Of a stretch of DNA of 64,000 nucleotides, positions 33,246 to 41,596 are shown one piece after another. How positions within the stretch are numbered: position 1 is the stretch's first letter; every line of letters starts with the position of its first letter. The notes under the pieces are model-generated. The model had not been told where the DNA came from. It saw only the letters and a list, made by a program, of their open reading frames with translations, and ran no database searches. Origin of the DNA: Centipeda flueggei ATCC 43531 (GTDB lineage Bacteria > Bacillota > Negativicutes > Selenomonadales > Selenomonadaceae); assembly GCF_000160695.1 (NCBI RefSeq), contig NZ_GG694007.1, positions 1-64,000 on the forward strand, written 5' to 3'. A program made the translations under genes and the position numbers.

Positions 33246-34286
33246 TCAGCAGCCAAGCAAGGGCTGCTGGAACGCAAAGAGTGTCTCGTTGATGGTGAAG
33301 ATATCGTACTCCTTCCGCTCAATAAAATACTCCACAATGACATCCATCTTGGAGCTGCGGGAGAGCGCATATCCCGCGCGTCCGATAAAATCACGCGTTT
33401 CCTCGAGATCGAGTTCCAACGCCACAGCGAGGGTCAGGGCTGTATTCTTGCTGGGCTGGTAGGCGGGATTATTGCGGATCTTCGAGAAATGCCTGCGATC
33501 CACATTCGCCCGTTTATATATCTCCGGATCACTCTTTCCCTTGAGGTCAATGAGCCGAAGAAGTGTCTCAGAGAATGTATCGTCGATTTCGTCCAGTAAA
33601 TTCTCCAACGAGCCGGCGCCCGCATCAGCATCCTCCGCCGCAGGCGTCGGCGCAGCTTCTCTCACGCAGGCCTCCGCAGCATCCAAATATGCCGTCTCGT
33701 GACAGACCGTGATCCGACGGTCGCGATCATCGCCGCGATATTCCTCATCCAGCAGTTCCGCGACATATCTTTCGTCGAGATAGCTCTGCACGTCGTCAAA
33801 GAGCGTGTCTGAGATCTTAAAGCTCTTTCGGTCGAACACCACCAGATAGACGTCCATGTCATGTTCCTGCAGGAAATCACGAATGGCCTGCACTGCTGCA
33901 GCAATCGCGATCTCAGAAGGACAGCCGAACACGCCCGCGGACAGGAGAGGGAAAGCAATGGAGGAGCAGTCGCGTTCTGCCGCCAGCCGAAGGGAGTTTT
34001 GATACGCACGGCTGAGAAGTTCGCGTTCCCCATGACTGCCGTCCTGCCAGACCGGCCCCACCGTATGGATGACATAACGGGCATGGAGGCGGTACGCAGG
34101 CGTAACAGCAGCCGTACCCGCGGCAATATTGCCGATCTTCCTGCGCGCGGTTAGGAGTTCCGCTCCCGCCGCCTGATGGATGGCCCGATCCACACCGCCG
34201 CCCACAATGGCGCGGGGGTTCGCAGAATTGACAATGGCGTCCACCTGCATCTTTGTGATATCGTTGCGTACAATCGCAAATGGCAT
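33246..34286 (-). CDS. Macro-domain protein with C-terminal helical domain
   Basis: A 346-residue two-part protein. Residues 1-160 form a macro domain (ADP-ribose binding or deacylation): VDAIVNSANPRAIVGGGVD with its NSAN and GGGVD loops, HTVGPVW, and FPLLSAGVFGCP with the GVFG loop. A variable acidic Ala-rich linker (about 215-235) leads to a helical domain (about 236-346). That domain starts LENLLDEIDDTFSETLLRLI and contains GKSDPEIYKRANVDRRHFSK, which looks like a helix-turn-helix of the XRE type. It may read or remove ADP-ribose and bind nucleic acid or a partner through the C-terminus (inference). RBS AGGAGG precedes the ATG. The VWA gene follows. Confidence 0.85.
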   Translation of the reverse strand: MPFAIVRNDITKMQVDAIVNSANPRAIVGGGVDRAIHQAAGAELLTARRKIGNIAAGTAAVTPAYRLHARYVIHTVGPVWQDGSHGERELLSRAYQNSLRLAAERDCSSIAFPLLSAGVFGCPSEIAIAAAVQAIRDFLQEHDMDVYLVVFDRKSFKISDTLFDDVQSYLDERYVAELLDEEYRGDDRDRRITVCHETAYLDAAEACVREAAPTPAAEDADAGAGSLENLLDEIDDTFSETLLRLIDLKGKSDPEIYKRANVDRRHFSKIRNNPAYQPSKNTALTLAVALELDLEETRDFIGRAGYALSRSSKMDVIVEYFIERKEYDIFTINETLFAFQQPLLGC

Positions 34287-34301
34287 GATATCGAACCTCC
34301 T

Positions 34302-34447
34302 AAAAGGAAGCGCTGCTCTTCCTTACGTCTTTTTTGACAATTCGACATAAACGGTCTCGCTCCTGCTGTATGGTTGATGTTATCCATGGCAGAAGGGACG
34401 TAAATCGTATGCGCCAATCGGGCGTCGAATGGATCGGTGCTTCCTAG
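34302..34447. repeat. Degenerate inverted-end element upstream of the macro gene
   Basis: AAAAGGAAGCGCTG at the left and GATCGGTGCTTCCTA at the right look like degraded ends of the dispersed element. It directly abuts copy B. With copy B it fills most of the 435-base gap before aspA. Confidence 0.45.
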
Positions 34448-34613
34448 GGAAGTACTGATAAACTCAGCACCGCCGTCTTAGTAGATCTTTTTCGCCCTGT
34501 CTGTGCCCTAGAATCCTCCACATAGCCTCTGCTGTGCGTCCGGTTTGTCTCCTTGACAGAACAAAAAATCTGCACCAATTCGACGGACTTCATTTTATCA
34601 GTATTTCTCTAAA
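34446..34613 (-). repeat. Dispersed inverted-end element, copy B
   Basis: AGGGAAGTACTGATAAACTC at the left and TTTTATCAGTATTTCTCTAA at the right. The interior is nearly the same as copy A (9662-9830), including ACTCAGCACCGCCGTCTTAG and CTAGAATCCTCCACATAGC, and drifts in the middle. Confidence 0.8.
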
Positions 34614-34663
34614 GTATAGGATAATTTTATTTTCCTGCACCTCTATCTATTTTTCTTTTTTGT

Positions 34664-34677
34664 GGTATACTGTATAC
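34664..34677. promoter_or_regulatory. Palindrome over the aspA -10 region
   Basis: GTATACTGTATAC (34665-34677) is a perfect odd palindrome. Its left half contains the likely -10 box TATACT (34666-34671). No good -35 box lies 16-18 bases upstream. The form recalls GntR-family operators, but the regulator is unknown. Confidence 0.45.
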
Positions 34678-34721
34678 AATTGTTGATAATCTGTGTGCGG
34701 ATGTAAAAAGGAGAGATCACG

Positions 34722-36110
34722 ATGCGAAAAGAACACGATTTTCTCGGCGAGCTGGAGGTACCGGACGAGGTCTACTACGGCGTACAGACGATGCGTGCCG
34801 TGGAGAACTTCAACATCACGGGGCAGAAGCTCGACCCCGATTTCATCATTGCTCTTGCGAAGGTGAAAAAGGCGGCGGCTCTCGCGAATATGGATACGGG
34901 ACGTCTGCCGTGCGAGATCGGCGATGTGCTCGTGCAGGCGGCAGATGAGATCATCGCAGGCGGACTGATCGACCAGTTCCCCGTTGACCCGATTCAGGGC
35001 GGTGCGGGCACATCGATCAACATGAACATGAATGAGGTGCTCTGCAACCGTGCGCTTGAACTGCGCGGTGAGCCCAAGGGACGCTACGACATCATCTCGC
35101 CGAACAACCATGCGAACATGGCGCAGTCGACAAACGATTCCTTCCCTACAGGCATCAAGGTTTGTCTCTCAAAGAAGGGGGACGATTTCCTCGCCGCGCT
35201 CGACCGTCTTGCGGCCGAACTGGAAAAGAAGGCTGTCGCCTATCGCGGTATCCTCAAGATGGGGCGTACGCATCTGCAGGATGCTGTCCCCATCACGCTC
35301 GGGCAAGAGATGGGTGCCTATGCCTCCGCTGTGCGCCGCTGCATGAAGCGCACGCGCATTGTCCAGCGCGCGATCCACACGATCAACATGGGCGGCACCG
35401 CCGTCGGCACGGGGCTGAACGCGGAACCCGCGTACATCAAGGCGGTCGCCAAGCGTCTCTCGGAGATCACGGGGGAGACATACCGTACGTCGCAGAACAT
35501 CATCGATGCGACAAACAACACAGATGCGTTCGCCGATTTCTCCTCGGCGCTCAAGAATGCCGCGCTCGTCCTCATCAAGATGGCGAACGACTTCCGTCTC
35601 ATGGCATCGGGACCACGCTGCGGGCTGAACGAGCTGCATCTGCCGATGCGCCAGCCCGGCTCCTCGATCATGCCCGGCAAGGTCAACCCCGTCATTGCCG
35701 AGGTTCTCGATCAGGCGTGCTATCAGGTCATCGCAGGCGATCTCGCCGTGACGTTCGGTGTAGAGAACGGCCAGTTCGAGCTGAACGTGATGGAGCCGGT
35801 CATGGCGTTCAATATGTTCAACTCGCTGAACTACATCACGCGTGCCGTCAATACGTTTGTCGACAAGCTCCTCATCGGCCTCGAGCCGAACGTCGAGCAG
35901 TGCCAGAAATGGCTCGACAACAGCGTCGGCATCGTCACCGCGCTCCTGCCGCACATCGGCTATGAGAAATCCGCTGAGCTCGCGAAGGAGGCGTATACGA
36001 CAGGAAAGCCCATCCGCGAGATCATCCTCGACCGCGGCATCCTCACGAAGAAGGAGCTGTCGCACATCCTCTCGCCGCGCCAGATGACACGCCCCGGCAT
36101 CGCCGAGTAA
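34722..36110 (+). CDS. aspA: Aspartate ammonia-lyase
   Basis: A 462-residue aspartase of the fumarase/aspartase superfamily, converting aspartate to fumarate and ammonia. It begins RKEHDFLGELEVPDEVYYGVQTMRA as AspA does, and carries QGGAGTSINMNMNEV, SPNNHANMAQSTNDSFPT, GRTHLQDAVPITLGQE and the catalytic loop GSSIMPGKVNPV (about 318-329). Fumarase C shares the fold, but the N-terminus and the NxNMNEV stretch favour aspartase. AAAAGGAGAGATCACG precedes the ATG. Fumarate would feed fumarate respiration, which is typical of these organisms, and the neighbouring DcuC-type carrier fits that use. Confidence 0.92.
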   Translation: MRKEHDFLGELEVPDEVYYGVQTMRAVENFNITGQKLDPDFIIALAKVKKAAALANMDTGRLPCEIGDVLVQAADEIIAGGLIDQFPVDPIQGGAGTSINMNMNEVLCNRALELRGEPKGRYDIISPNNHANMAQSTNDSFPTGIKVCLSKKGDDFLAALDRLAAELEKKAVAYRGILKMGRTHLQDAVPITLGQEMGAYASAVRRCMKRTRIVQRAIHTINMGGTAVGTGLNAEPAYIKAVAKRLSEITGETYRTSQNIIDATNNTDAFADFSSALKNAALVLIKMANDFRLMASGPRCGLNELHLPMRQPGSSIMPGKVNPVIAEVLDQACYQVIAGDLAVTFGVENGQFELNVMEPVMAFNMFNSLNYITRAVNTFVDKLLIGLEPNVEQCQKWLDNSVGIVTALLPHIGYEKSAELAKEAYTTGKPIREIILDRGILTKKELSHILSPRQMTRPGIAE

Positions 36111-36134
36111 GGCGTTCATGCCGGCTGGGTCATT

Positions 36135-36195
36135 TTTAGGGAATCACGGATAAAGCATCTGCTCGGATCGGCATAGATTTTTTCGTCCAAATAAG
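36135..36195 (+). repeat. Dispersed element, truncated copy E
   Basis: TTTAGGGAATCACGGATAAAG followed by the shared core GATCGGCATAGATTTTTTCG; the right end is missing, with the aspA terminator taking its place. Confidence 0.65.
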
Positions 36196-36203
36196 ACGGA
36201 AGA

Positions 36204-36240
36204 CCTCCACAGCGCATGGTGCTCTGTGGAGGATTTTTTT
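36204..36240 (+). terminator. Terminator of aspA
   Basis: CCTCCACAG...CTGTGGAGG forms a 9-11 bp stem around a loop of GC-rich bases, followed by ATTTTTTT. Confidence 0.85.
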
Positions 36241-36329
36241 ATCACACGTCGAATCAATACAGGCAGCCATCTCTTTGGCAGCTTTGGCAGCGGCTGTCTC
36301 GCTGTTTTACTTCTAAGGAGGTTTTTTCA

Positions 36330-37604
36330 TTGGCTATTGCGGGAGGAATTATCGTTGTCCTCGCATTTGTCGCGATCATCAAAAAATATGAGACGCGTAT
36401 GGTACTCTTCGGTGCCGGACTTCTCATGTGCATCATCGGCGGTGTCGCCGACAGCGCCATTACGACGTTCAGCAAGACCATGGTGCACACCACACTCGTT
36501 CCCGTCATCTGTACGGTCATGGGCTTCTCCTACGTCATGAAGCTGACGGGCTGCGACCGTCACCTCGTCGCATCGATCTCGGGCGTCATTACGCGGACGA
36601 AATTCGTCCTGATCCCGCTCGCAATGCTGCTCACCTGGTGGATCAATATCGCCATCCCGAGCGCGGCAGGCTGCGCGGCAGCAGTGGGCAGCATCCTCAT
36701 TCCCGCCCTCATCGCGGCGGGCGTGCATCCCGCCATGGCAGGCGCCGCCGTTCTCGCAGGGACATGGGGCAGTGCGATCAGCCCCGGCACATCGCACAAC
36801 CCGTTCGTCGCCGATCTTGCGGGCACAGACATCATGTCAGTCATCATGAATGAGGCACCGTCCGCCATCGCTGCATCCATTGTCTGTGCCGTCACGCTCG
36901 CCGCGATTGCGATCATCCGCAGCGAAGGGCCAAACGAGGAACGCCGCGCCGCCTATCTCGAGGAACTTGCGGAGGAGGAGCGGGATGAAAATTTCCACAT
37001 CAATCCGCTCTACGCCATCGTCCCCCTCGTGCCGCTCATTCTGCTCGTCCTCGGCAGCAAGCAGGTCGCCGTCCTGCCGCTGGTGAGCGTCCCAACCGCC
37101 ATGATTACGGGCTGCATCCTCTCCCTGATCGTCACACGCACAAGCCCGCAGGAGGTCACAAAGAAGTTCTTCGACGGCATGGGCAGTGCTTACGGCAGTG
37201 TCATGGGACTCATCGTCGCCGCTGCTGTCTTTACCGCCGGCATGACCGCCATGGGGCTGACGGGCGCACTCATCGAGACAATGAAGGGCTCCGAGTCCAT
37301 CGCGCGTATCGCGGGAGCATTTGGTCCATTTGTCATCGCGATCATCTCCGGCTCAGGCGACGCCGCGGCACTCGCGTTTAATGGTGCAATTACCCCGCAC
37401 GCCGAGGCCTTCGGCATGACCATCGTCGATCTCGGCTCACTCGCCCAGATGGCAGGTGCGATCGGCCGCTCCATGTCCCCTGTCGCCGGTGCCGCCATCG
37501 TCTGTGCAGGTCTTGCCAAGGTCAGCCCGATGGAGATGACGAAGCGCAACGCACTCCCGATGCTCCTCACAACCATCACGTTTATGATTGTGCTCTTCCT
37601 CTGA
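36330..37604 (+). CDS. DcuC-family anaerobic C4-dicarboxylate carrier
   Basis: A 424-residue membrane carrier with about 12 helices. The C-terminal SPVAGAAIVCAGLAKVSPMEMTKRNALPML matches the DcuC signature, and PLYAIVPLVPLILLVLG is conserved in the middle of the family. DcuC exchangers move fumarate, succinate and aspartate. The start is a TTG at 36330 with AAGGAGG eight bases before it; longer readings cross the terminator. It heads a three-gene run with two M20 peptidases, so the true substrate could instead be a peptide or acyl-amino acid (inference). Confidence 0.8.
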   Translation: MAIAGGIIVVLAFVAIIKKYETRMVLFGAGLLMCIIGGVADSAITTFSKTMVHTTLVPVICTVMGFSYVMKLTGCDRHLVASISGVITRTKFVLIPLAMLLTWWINIAIPSAAGCAAAVGSILIPALIAAGVHPAMAGAAVLAGTWGSAISPGTSHNPFVADLAGTDIMSVIMNEAPSAIAASIVCAVTLAAIAIIRSEGPNEERRAAYLEELAEEERDENFHINPLYAIVPLVPLILLVLGSKQVAVLPLVSVPTAMITGCILSLIVTRTSPQEVTKKFFDGMGSAYGSVMGLIVAAAVFTAGMTAMGLTGALIETMKGSESIARIAGAFGPFVIAIISGSGDAAALAFNGAITPHAEAFGMTIVDLGSLAQMAGAIGRSMSPVAGAAIVCAGLAKVSPMEMTKRNALPMLLTTITFMIVLFL

Positions 37605-37617
37605 AAGGAGGTATCTC

Positions 37618-38742
37618 ATGATCAATCAAAAAAGAGTCCTGGATGAGTTCCTGGAGCTCGTCTCCATCCGCTGCTCGACGCTTGATGAGCGCGAAATCGG
37701 CGATCTCCTCACAGCACGTCTGAAGGAACTCGGCGCAGCAGAGATCCACGAGGATGCTGCGGGAAAGTTTCTCGGCGGAAACTGCGGCAATATCGTCGCA
37801 AATTTTAAAGGGACGGCGGCAGGCGCGCCGACCGTAATGCTCACAGCACACATGGACTGTGTGGAGCCATGTGCAAATATCCAGCCGATCGTCAAGGACG
37901 GCGTGATCCGCTCCGACGGCACGACCATCCTTGGTGCGGACGACAAGGCAGGCGTCGCTGCCATTCTCGAGACCCTGCGCTGTCTGAAGGAACAGAATCT
38001 GCCGTACGGCGACCTGCAAGTTGTCTTTACCGTTGCCGAGGAGGGCGGGGTCAACGGGTCACGCTGTCTCGATATATCGCTGCTCCACGCGGATTTCGGC
38101 TATACGCTCGATACGCACGGGCACGCAGGGACAGCGGCGTTTAAGGCACCGGGCAAGAATCAGCTGGCGGTGCGCATCATCGGCAAGGCGGCGCACGCAG
38201 GCATCGACCCCGAGGCCGGGCGGAACGCGATCATAGCGGCGGGGCGGGTGCTCACGACTGTCCCACAAGGGCGCATCGATGCGGAGACGACCTGCAACGT
38301 CGGCAGGATCGCGGGCGGCACAGCGACGAATGTCGTCGCAGAGTTCTGCACGCTGAATTTCGAGACGCGCAGCCGCGACAAGGGGAAGCTCGACGCCCTC
38401 ACACAGCGCATGGTGGACGCCGTCCACGGCGCGCTTGAGGGGACGGGATGCCGTGCCGAGATCGAGATCAAGAAGGACTATGATCCGTACGAGCTGCCTG
38501 CCGATGCATTGCCCATCCGCTACCTGCGGCGCGCGGCGGAGAAGTGCAATTTTCCCGTTGTGCTCGAGGAGGAGGGCGGCGGCTCGGATGCGAACCATTT
38601 CAATGCCTACGGAGTGCCGACCACTGTCCTTGCCGTCGGCATGACGGACTGCCACACAAAGGAGGAGAGCATCCTTGTGCAGGATCTCTATGATGCGGCA
38701 GAGCTGACGCTCACACTCGTACAGGAAGTCGCCAAGGGATAA
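37618..38742 (+). CDS. M20-family peptidase, peptidase T-like
   Basis: A 374-residue zinc peptidase of the PepT-like M20 branch. Metal-binding elements are visible: TAHMDCVEP, ILGADDKAGVAAI, the catalytic Glu pair in VFTVAEEGGVNGS, and a distal GGGSDANHFN. Residues about 180-290 form the dimerisation lid (KAAHAGIDPEAG). It should cut short peptides in the cytoplasm. The ATG at 37618 lies 13 bases after the carrier stop with a GAAAGGAGGTATCTC site, so it is co-transcribed with the carrier. Confidence 0.88.
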   Translation: MINQKRVLDEFLELVSIRCSTLDEREIGDLLTARLKELGAAEIHEDAAGKFLGGNCGNIVANFKGTAAGAPTVMLTAHMDCVEPCANIQPIVKDGVIRSDGTTILGADDKAGVAAILETLRCLKEQNLPYGDLQVVFTVAEEGGVNGSRCLDISLLHADFGYTLDTHGHAGTAAFKAPGKNQLAVRIIGKAAHAGIDPEAGRNAIIAAGRVLTTVPQGRIDAETTCNVGRIAGGTATNVVAEFCTLNFETRSRDKGKLDALTQRMVDAVHGALEGTGCRAEIEIKKDYDPYELPADALPIRYLRRAAEKCNFPVVLEEEGGGSDANHFNAYGVPTTVLAVGMTDCHTKEESILVQDLYDAAELTLTLVQEVAKG

Positions 38743-38803
38743 GGAACAGCAGATCGAATGACTGACGTCATTTCGCCTGCGGAACAACAAGGGAGGAAAT
38801 ATC

Positions 38804-40114
38804 ATGGAACTGGATGCAGAGATCATGCGCCTTGCCGATGGAATGCAGGAGGAACTGACGCGTCAGCGGCGCGACCTCCATCAGCACCCGGAGCCGGGCT
38901 GGACCGAGTTCCGCACGGCATCGATTGTGGCAAAGACGCTCACGGAGCTCGGCTGGGAGGTGCACACAGGACGCGAGGTCATGGAGGAAAATGCCCGCAT
39001 GGGCGTGCCCTCGCCCGACGTTCTCGCACGTGAGAAGGAGCGTGCCGCCCGTGAGGGGGCAGACCCGCAGTGGCTCGATAAAATGGACGGCGGCTTTACA
39101 GGTGTCGTCGGCGTGCTGCACTGCGGAGCGGGCCCCGTCGTCGGTCTTCGTTTCGACATGGACAGCAACGATGTAACTGAGACGGATGCACCGGAACATT
39201 TCCCGAACCGCGAAGGATTCGCCTCCTGTCACCCCGGTGCGATGCACGCGTGCGGCCACGATGGACACACGACCGTCGGACTCGGTGTCGCGCGCATTTT
39301 CTCGGCACTAAAGGACAGACTCAGGGGGACGATCAAACTCGTTTTTCAGCCTGCTGAGGAGGGCGTGCGCGGCGCGCGTGCCATGGCGGAGAAGGGCGTC
39401 GTGGACGATGTAGACTATATGCTCGGCGCACACTTTGGTTTTAAGGCAAAGAGTACGGGCAGCATCGCCTGCAGTGTTGTCGGCTTCCTTGCAACGAGCA
39501 AATATGACGCCCGCTTCGTCGGCGTCCCTGCCCACGCCGGTGCCGCGCCTGAGGCAGGCAAGAACGCCGTCCTCGCCACCGCCTGTGCCACACTCAACCT
39601 CCACGCCATCGCGCGCCACTCGGGCGGCGCATCGCGCATCAACGTCGGCCGCATGGAGGCGGGCAGCGGGCGCAACGTCATCGGCGACAAAGGCCTGATC
39701 ACCCTCGAGACGCGCGGCGCAACGAGCGCCATCAATCACTATATGGAAACCGAGGCAGAGCGCATCATCAAGGCGGCGGCGCAGATGTACGACGTGCAGG
39801 TCAGCATCGAGAAAACGGGCGGTGCCGCCGGCGGCAGCAATACGCCGGAGCTCGCCGCATATCTCGAACACCGCGCACGGGAGCTGGGACTGTTCAAGGA
39901 CATCATGTCCGAGACCAACTTCGGCGCGAGTGAGGACTTCTCCTATTTCATGGAGCGAGTGCAGCAGAGAGGCGGACAGGCGGCATACATGATGATCGGT
40001 GCCGATCTCGCCGCGGGGCATCACGACTCGCACTTCAACTTCGATGAGCGCGCTCTCGTCTATGCATTAAAGATGCTTGCCGCCTGTGCCGCATCACTGC
40101 TGATGGAGAAATAA
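38804..40114 (+). CDS. M20-family amidohydrolase, AbgA-like
   Basis: A 436-residue amidohydrolase. The core carries LRFDMDSNDV, HACGHDGHTTVGLG with the metal His/Asp, FQPAEEGVRGARAM with the catalytic Glu, and a distal NFGASEDFSYFME. The extra stretch after HPEPGWTEF (residues about 60-95) is typical of AbgA, which with AbgB splits p-aminobenzoyl-glutamate. No AbgB or AbgT gene is here, so another acyl-amino acid or dipeptide may be the substrate. RBS GGGAGGAAATATC precedes the ATG. It is the third gene of the carrier-peptidase run. Confidence 0.85.
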   Translation: MELDAEIMRLADGMQEELTRQRRDLHQHPEPGWTEFRTASIVAKTLTELGWEVHTGREVMEENARMGVPSPDVLAREKERAAREGADPQWLDKMDGGFTGVVGVLHCGAGPVVGLRFDMDSNDVTETDAPEHFPNREGFASCHPGAMHACGHDGHTTVGLGVARIFSALKDRLRGTIKLVFQPAEEGVRGARAMAEKGVVDDVDYMLGAHFGFKAKSTGSIACSVVGFLATSKYDARFVGVPAHAGAAPEAGKNAVLATACATLNLHAIARHSGGASRINVGRMEAGSGRNVIGDKGLITLETRGATSAINHYMETEAERIIKAAAQMYDVQVSIEKTGGAAGGSNTPELAAYLEHRARELGLFKDIMSETNFGASEDFSYFMERVQQRGGQAAYMMIGADLAAGHHDSHFNFDERALVYALKMLAACAASLLMEK

Positions 40115-40136
40115 TTTCATCGCAGTGAACCATAAT

Positions 40137-40160
40137 GCTGAATTTATCAGTGTTTCCCTT
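40137..40160 (-). repeat. Solo element end
   Basis: TGAATTTATCAGTGTTTCCCTTA is a single right end of the dispersed element, lying directly before a terminator. Confidence 0.5.
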
Positions 40161-40166
40161 ATACAA

Positions 40167-40196
40167 ACAGGGAGTGCCGTTGGCACTCCCTGTTTT
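40167..40196 (+). terminator. Terminator of the carrier-peptidase operon
   Basis: ACAGGGAGTGCC and GGCACTCCCTGT form a 12-bp stem around GTT, followed by TTTA. Confidence 0.85.
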
Positions 40197-40268
40197 ATCA
40201 CCTGTTGCTAAGCCCCCCTCTTCATGCTATAATTTCCTCAATAAAAGAAGACGAAAGCGGGTGATTCT

Positions 40269-41366
40269 TTGACGGCAAATGAACCCTATCGCAGCGGAGG
40301 ATCGCAGGAGATGGGCGTTCCCGCCCGACGCGGGGAAAATGCGCCCACAGCTGTGCGCCGCATGGATGCGCCGTCGCTCAGTGTGCGGCAGGACGCCATT
40401 ACGCCGGAGTACTTTATCGCACATTTCTACGAGTACCTCCCGCGCTACATCGCGGGCGGTGCGCCGACGGCAGACACACGCGACACCTACGAGCTTGCCA
40501 TCCGCCTCTTTCTCCACTGGTGCATGGAGCAGGGACTTCATCCGCTGAACGACGTGCATGACTACCAAATTCGCGTCTATATGGAGGAGATGCGGACGCG
40601 CGGCTACAGTGCCGCCACCCTCATGATCAAGGGTGCCGCGATTCGGGCCTTTTACAAGGTCGCCCAGCGCCTCTCCTTCATCGCAGAGAACCCCTGCGCT
40701 GACCTGCAGCTACGCAACCCGCAGCACCTCGACGAAGACTATAAATACCTCACCGTCGATCAGATCAAGGAGATCTGCGAGGGGCTTGCCGCTGACAAGA
40801 ACGAACTGCGCCGTCTGCGCAACCTCCTCATCGTCTACCTCATGGGCGTCGAGGGGCTGCGCGTCGTCGAGGTCATGCGTCTCTCCGACGAGGACATCGA
40901 CTGGCAGCGCGGACGCATCGAGATCCGCGGCAAGGGACACGCGGGCATCATCTACCCCTGTGAGGAGACATTCGGCATTCTGCGTGCATACATCGAGAAG
41001 CGCGGTGCTGTTCCGCCCGAGAGCCGTCTCACGCCGACCATCATCTCCTGCGCGAACAACAATCCCAAGGGGCGCATCTCACGCGTCGGCATCCGCTACG
41101 TTATCAACAAGGCGCTCACCGAGGCGGGGCTTAAGCAGCCCGGCTATGCATGCCACCTCTTCCGCCACAGCTGCGGTACGAACCTCTATCAGGAGACCAA
41201 AGACCTGCGTGTCGTACAGGAAACCCTGCGCCAGCGCAGCCCCAAGGTCACGGCGAAATACGCCCACGTCCACGACCGCATGGAACGCCGCTACACACGC
41301 GGCATTACACCGGGACTGAATGTGGAGAGCGTGCAGAGCACACCGCCTGCAACGAGTGAAAAATAA
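40269..41366 (+). CDS. Tyrosine recombinase/integrase
   Basis: A 365-residue phage-integrase-fold protein. An N-terminal SAM-like core-binding domain (about 40-140) is followed by the catalytic domain with Arg in VEGLRVVEVMRL, Lys in IRGKGHAG, HLFRHS as the HxxR box, and the likely nucleophile Tyr in VTAKYAHVHDRM. The usual LGH before it reads LRQ, so the third box residue (His/Trp) is replaced by Gln. The start is a TTG at 40269; the ribosome site is weak. Xer proteins are similar, but no dif-like partner site is seen. It is flanked by terminators, alone on its transcript. Confidence 0.8.
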   Translation: MTANEPYRSGGSQEMGVPARRGENAPTAVRRMDAPSLSVRQDAITPEYFIAHFYEYLPRYIAGGAPTADTRDTYELAIRLFLHWCMEQGLHPLNDVHDYQIRVYMEEMRTRGYSAATLMIKGAAIRAFYKVAQRLSFIAENPCADLQLRNPQHLDEDYKYLTVDQIKEICEGLAADKNELRRLRNLLIVYLMGVEGLRVVEVMRLSDEDIDWQRGRIEIRGKGHAGIIYPCEETFGILRAYIEKRGAVPPESRLTPTIISCANNNPKGRISRVGIRYVINKALTEAGLKQPGYACHLFRHSCGTNLYQETKDLRVVQETLRQRSPKVTAKYAHVHDRMERRYTRGITPGLNVESVQSTPPATSEK

Positions 41367-41376
41367 GCTGTACACA

Positions 41377-41420
41377 AACACCCGACCACAAGAGCAATGC
41401 GCTCTTATGGTCGGGTGTTT
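41377..41420 (+). terminator. Terminator of the recombinase gene
   Basis: AAACACCCGACCACAAGAGC and GCTCTTATGGTCGGGTGTTT pair over about 20 bases with one mismatch, around AATG, followed by TT. Confidence 0.9.
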
Positions 41421-41570
41421 TAAGAAATCGCTGATAAAACAGCCCCTCAGATTGACGTAGATCTTTTCCAGAACAAGGTGCAGAACCGTTATGCAGAGAG
41501 GGGGGCTCTGCACTAAATTTTCCGCCAAAGTGCAGGCAAAAAAGATGTACTGCGGATGACAGGTATTGCG
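41420..41570 (+). repeat. Dispersed element, copy D
   Basis: TTAAGAAATCGCTGATAAAAC at the left, shared core CAGATTGACGTAGATCTTTTCC, and an insertion before TTCCGCCAAAGTGCAGGCAA, which matches the AAGTGCGGGCAAAAAAGATG core of copy F. The right end is eroded. It separates the recombinase from the LPS operon. Confidence 0.65.
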
Positions 41571-41596
41571 TTGGTCCGTACGTCGTTTATCCTCTA

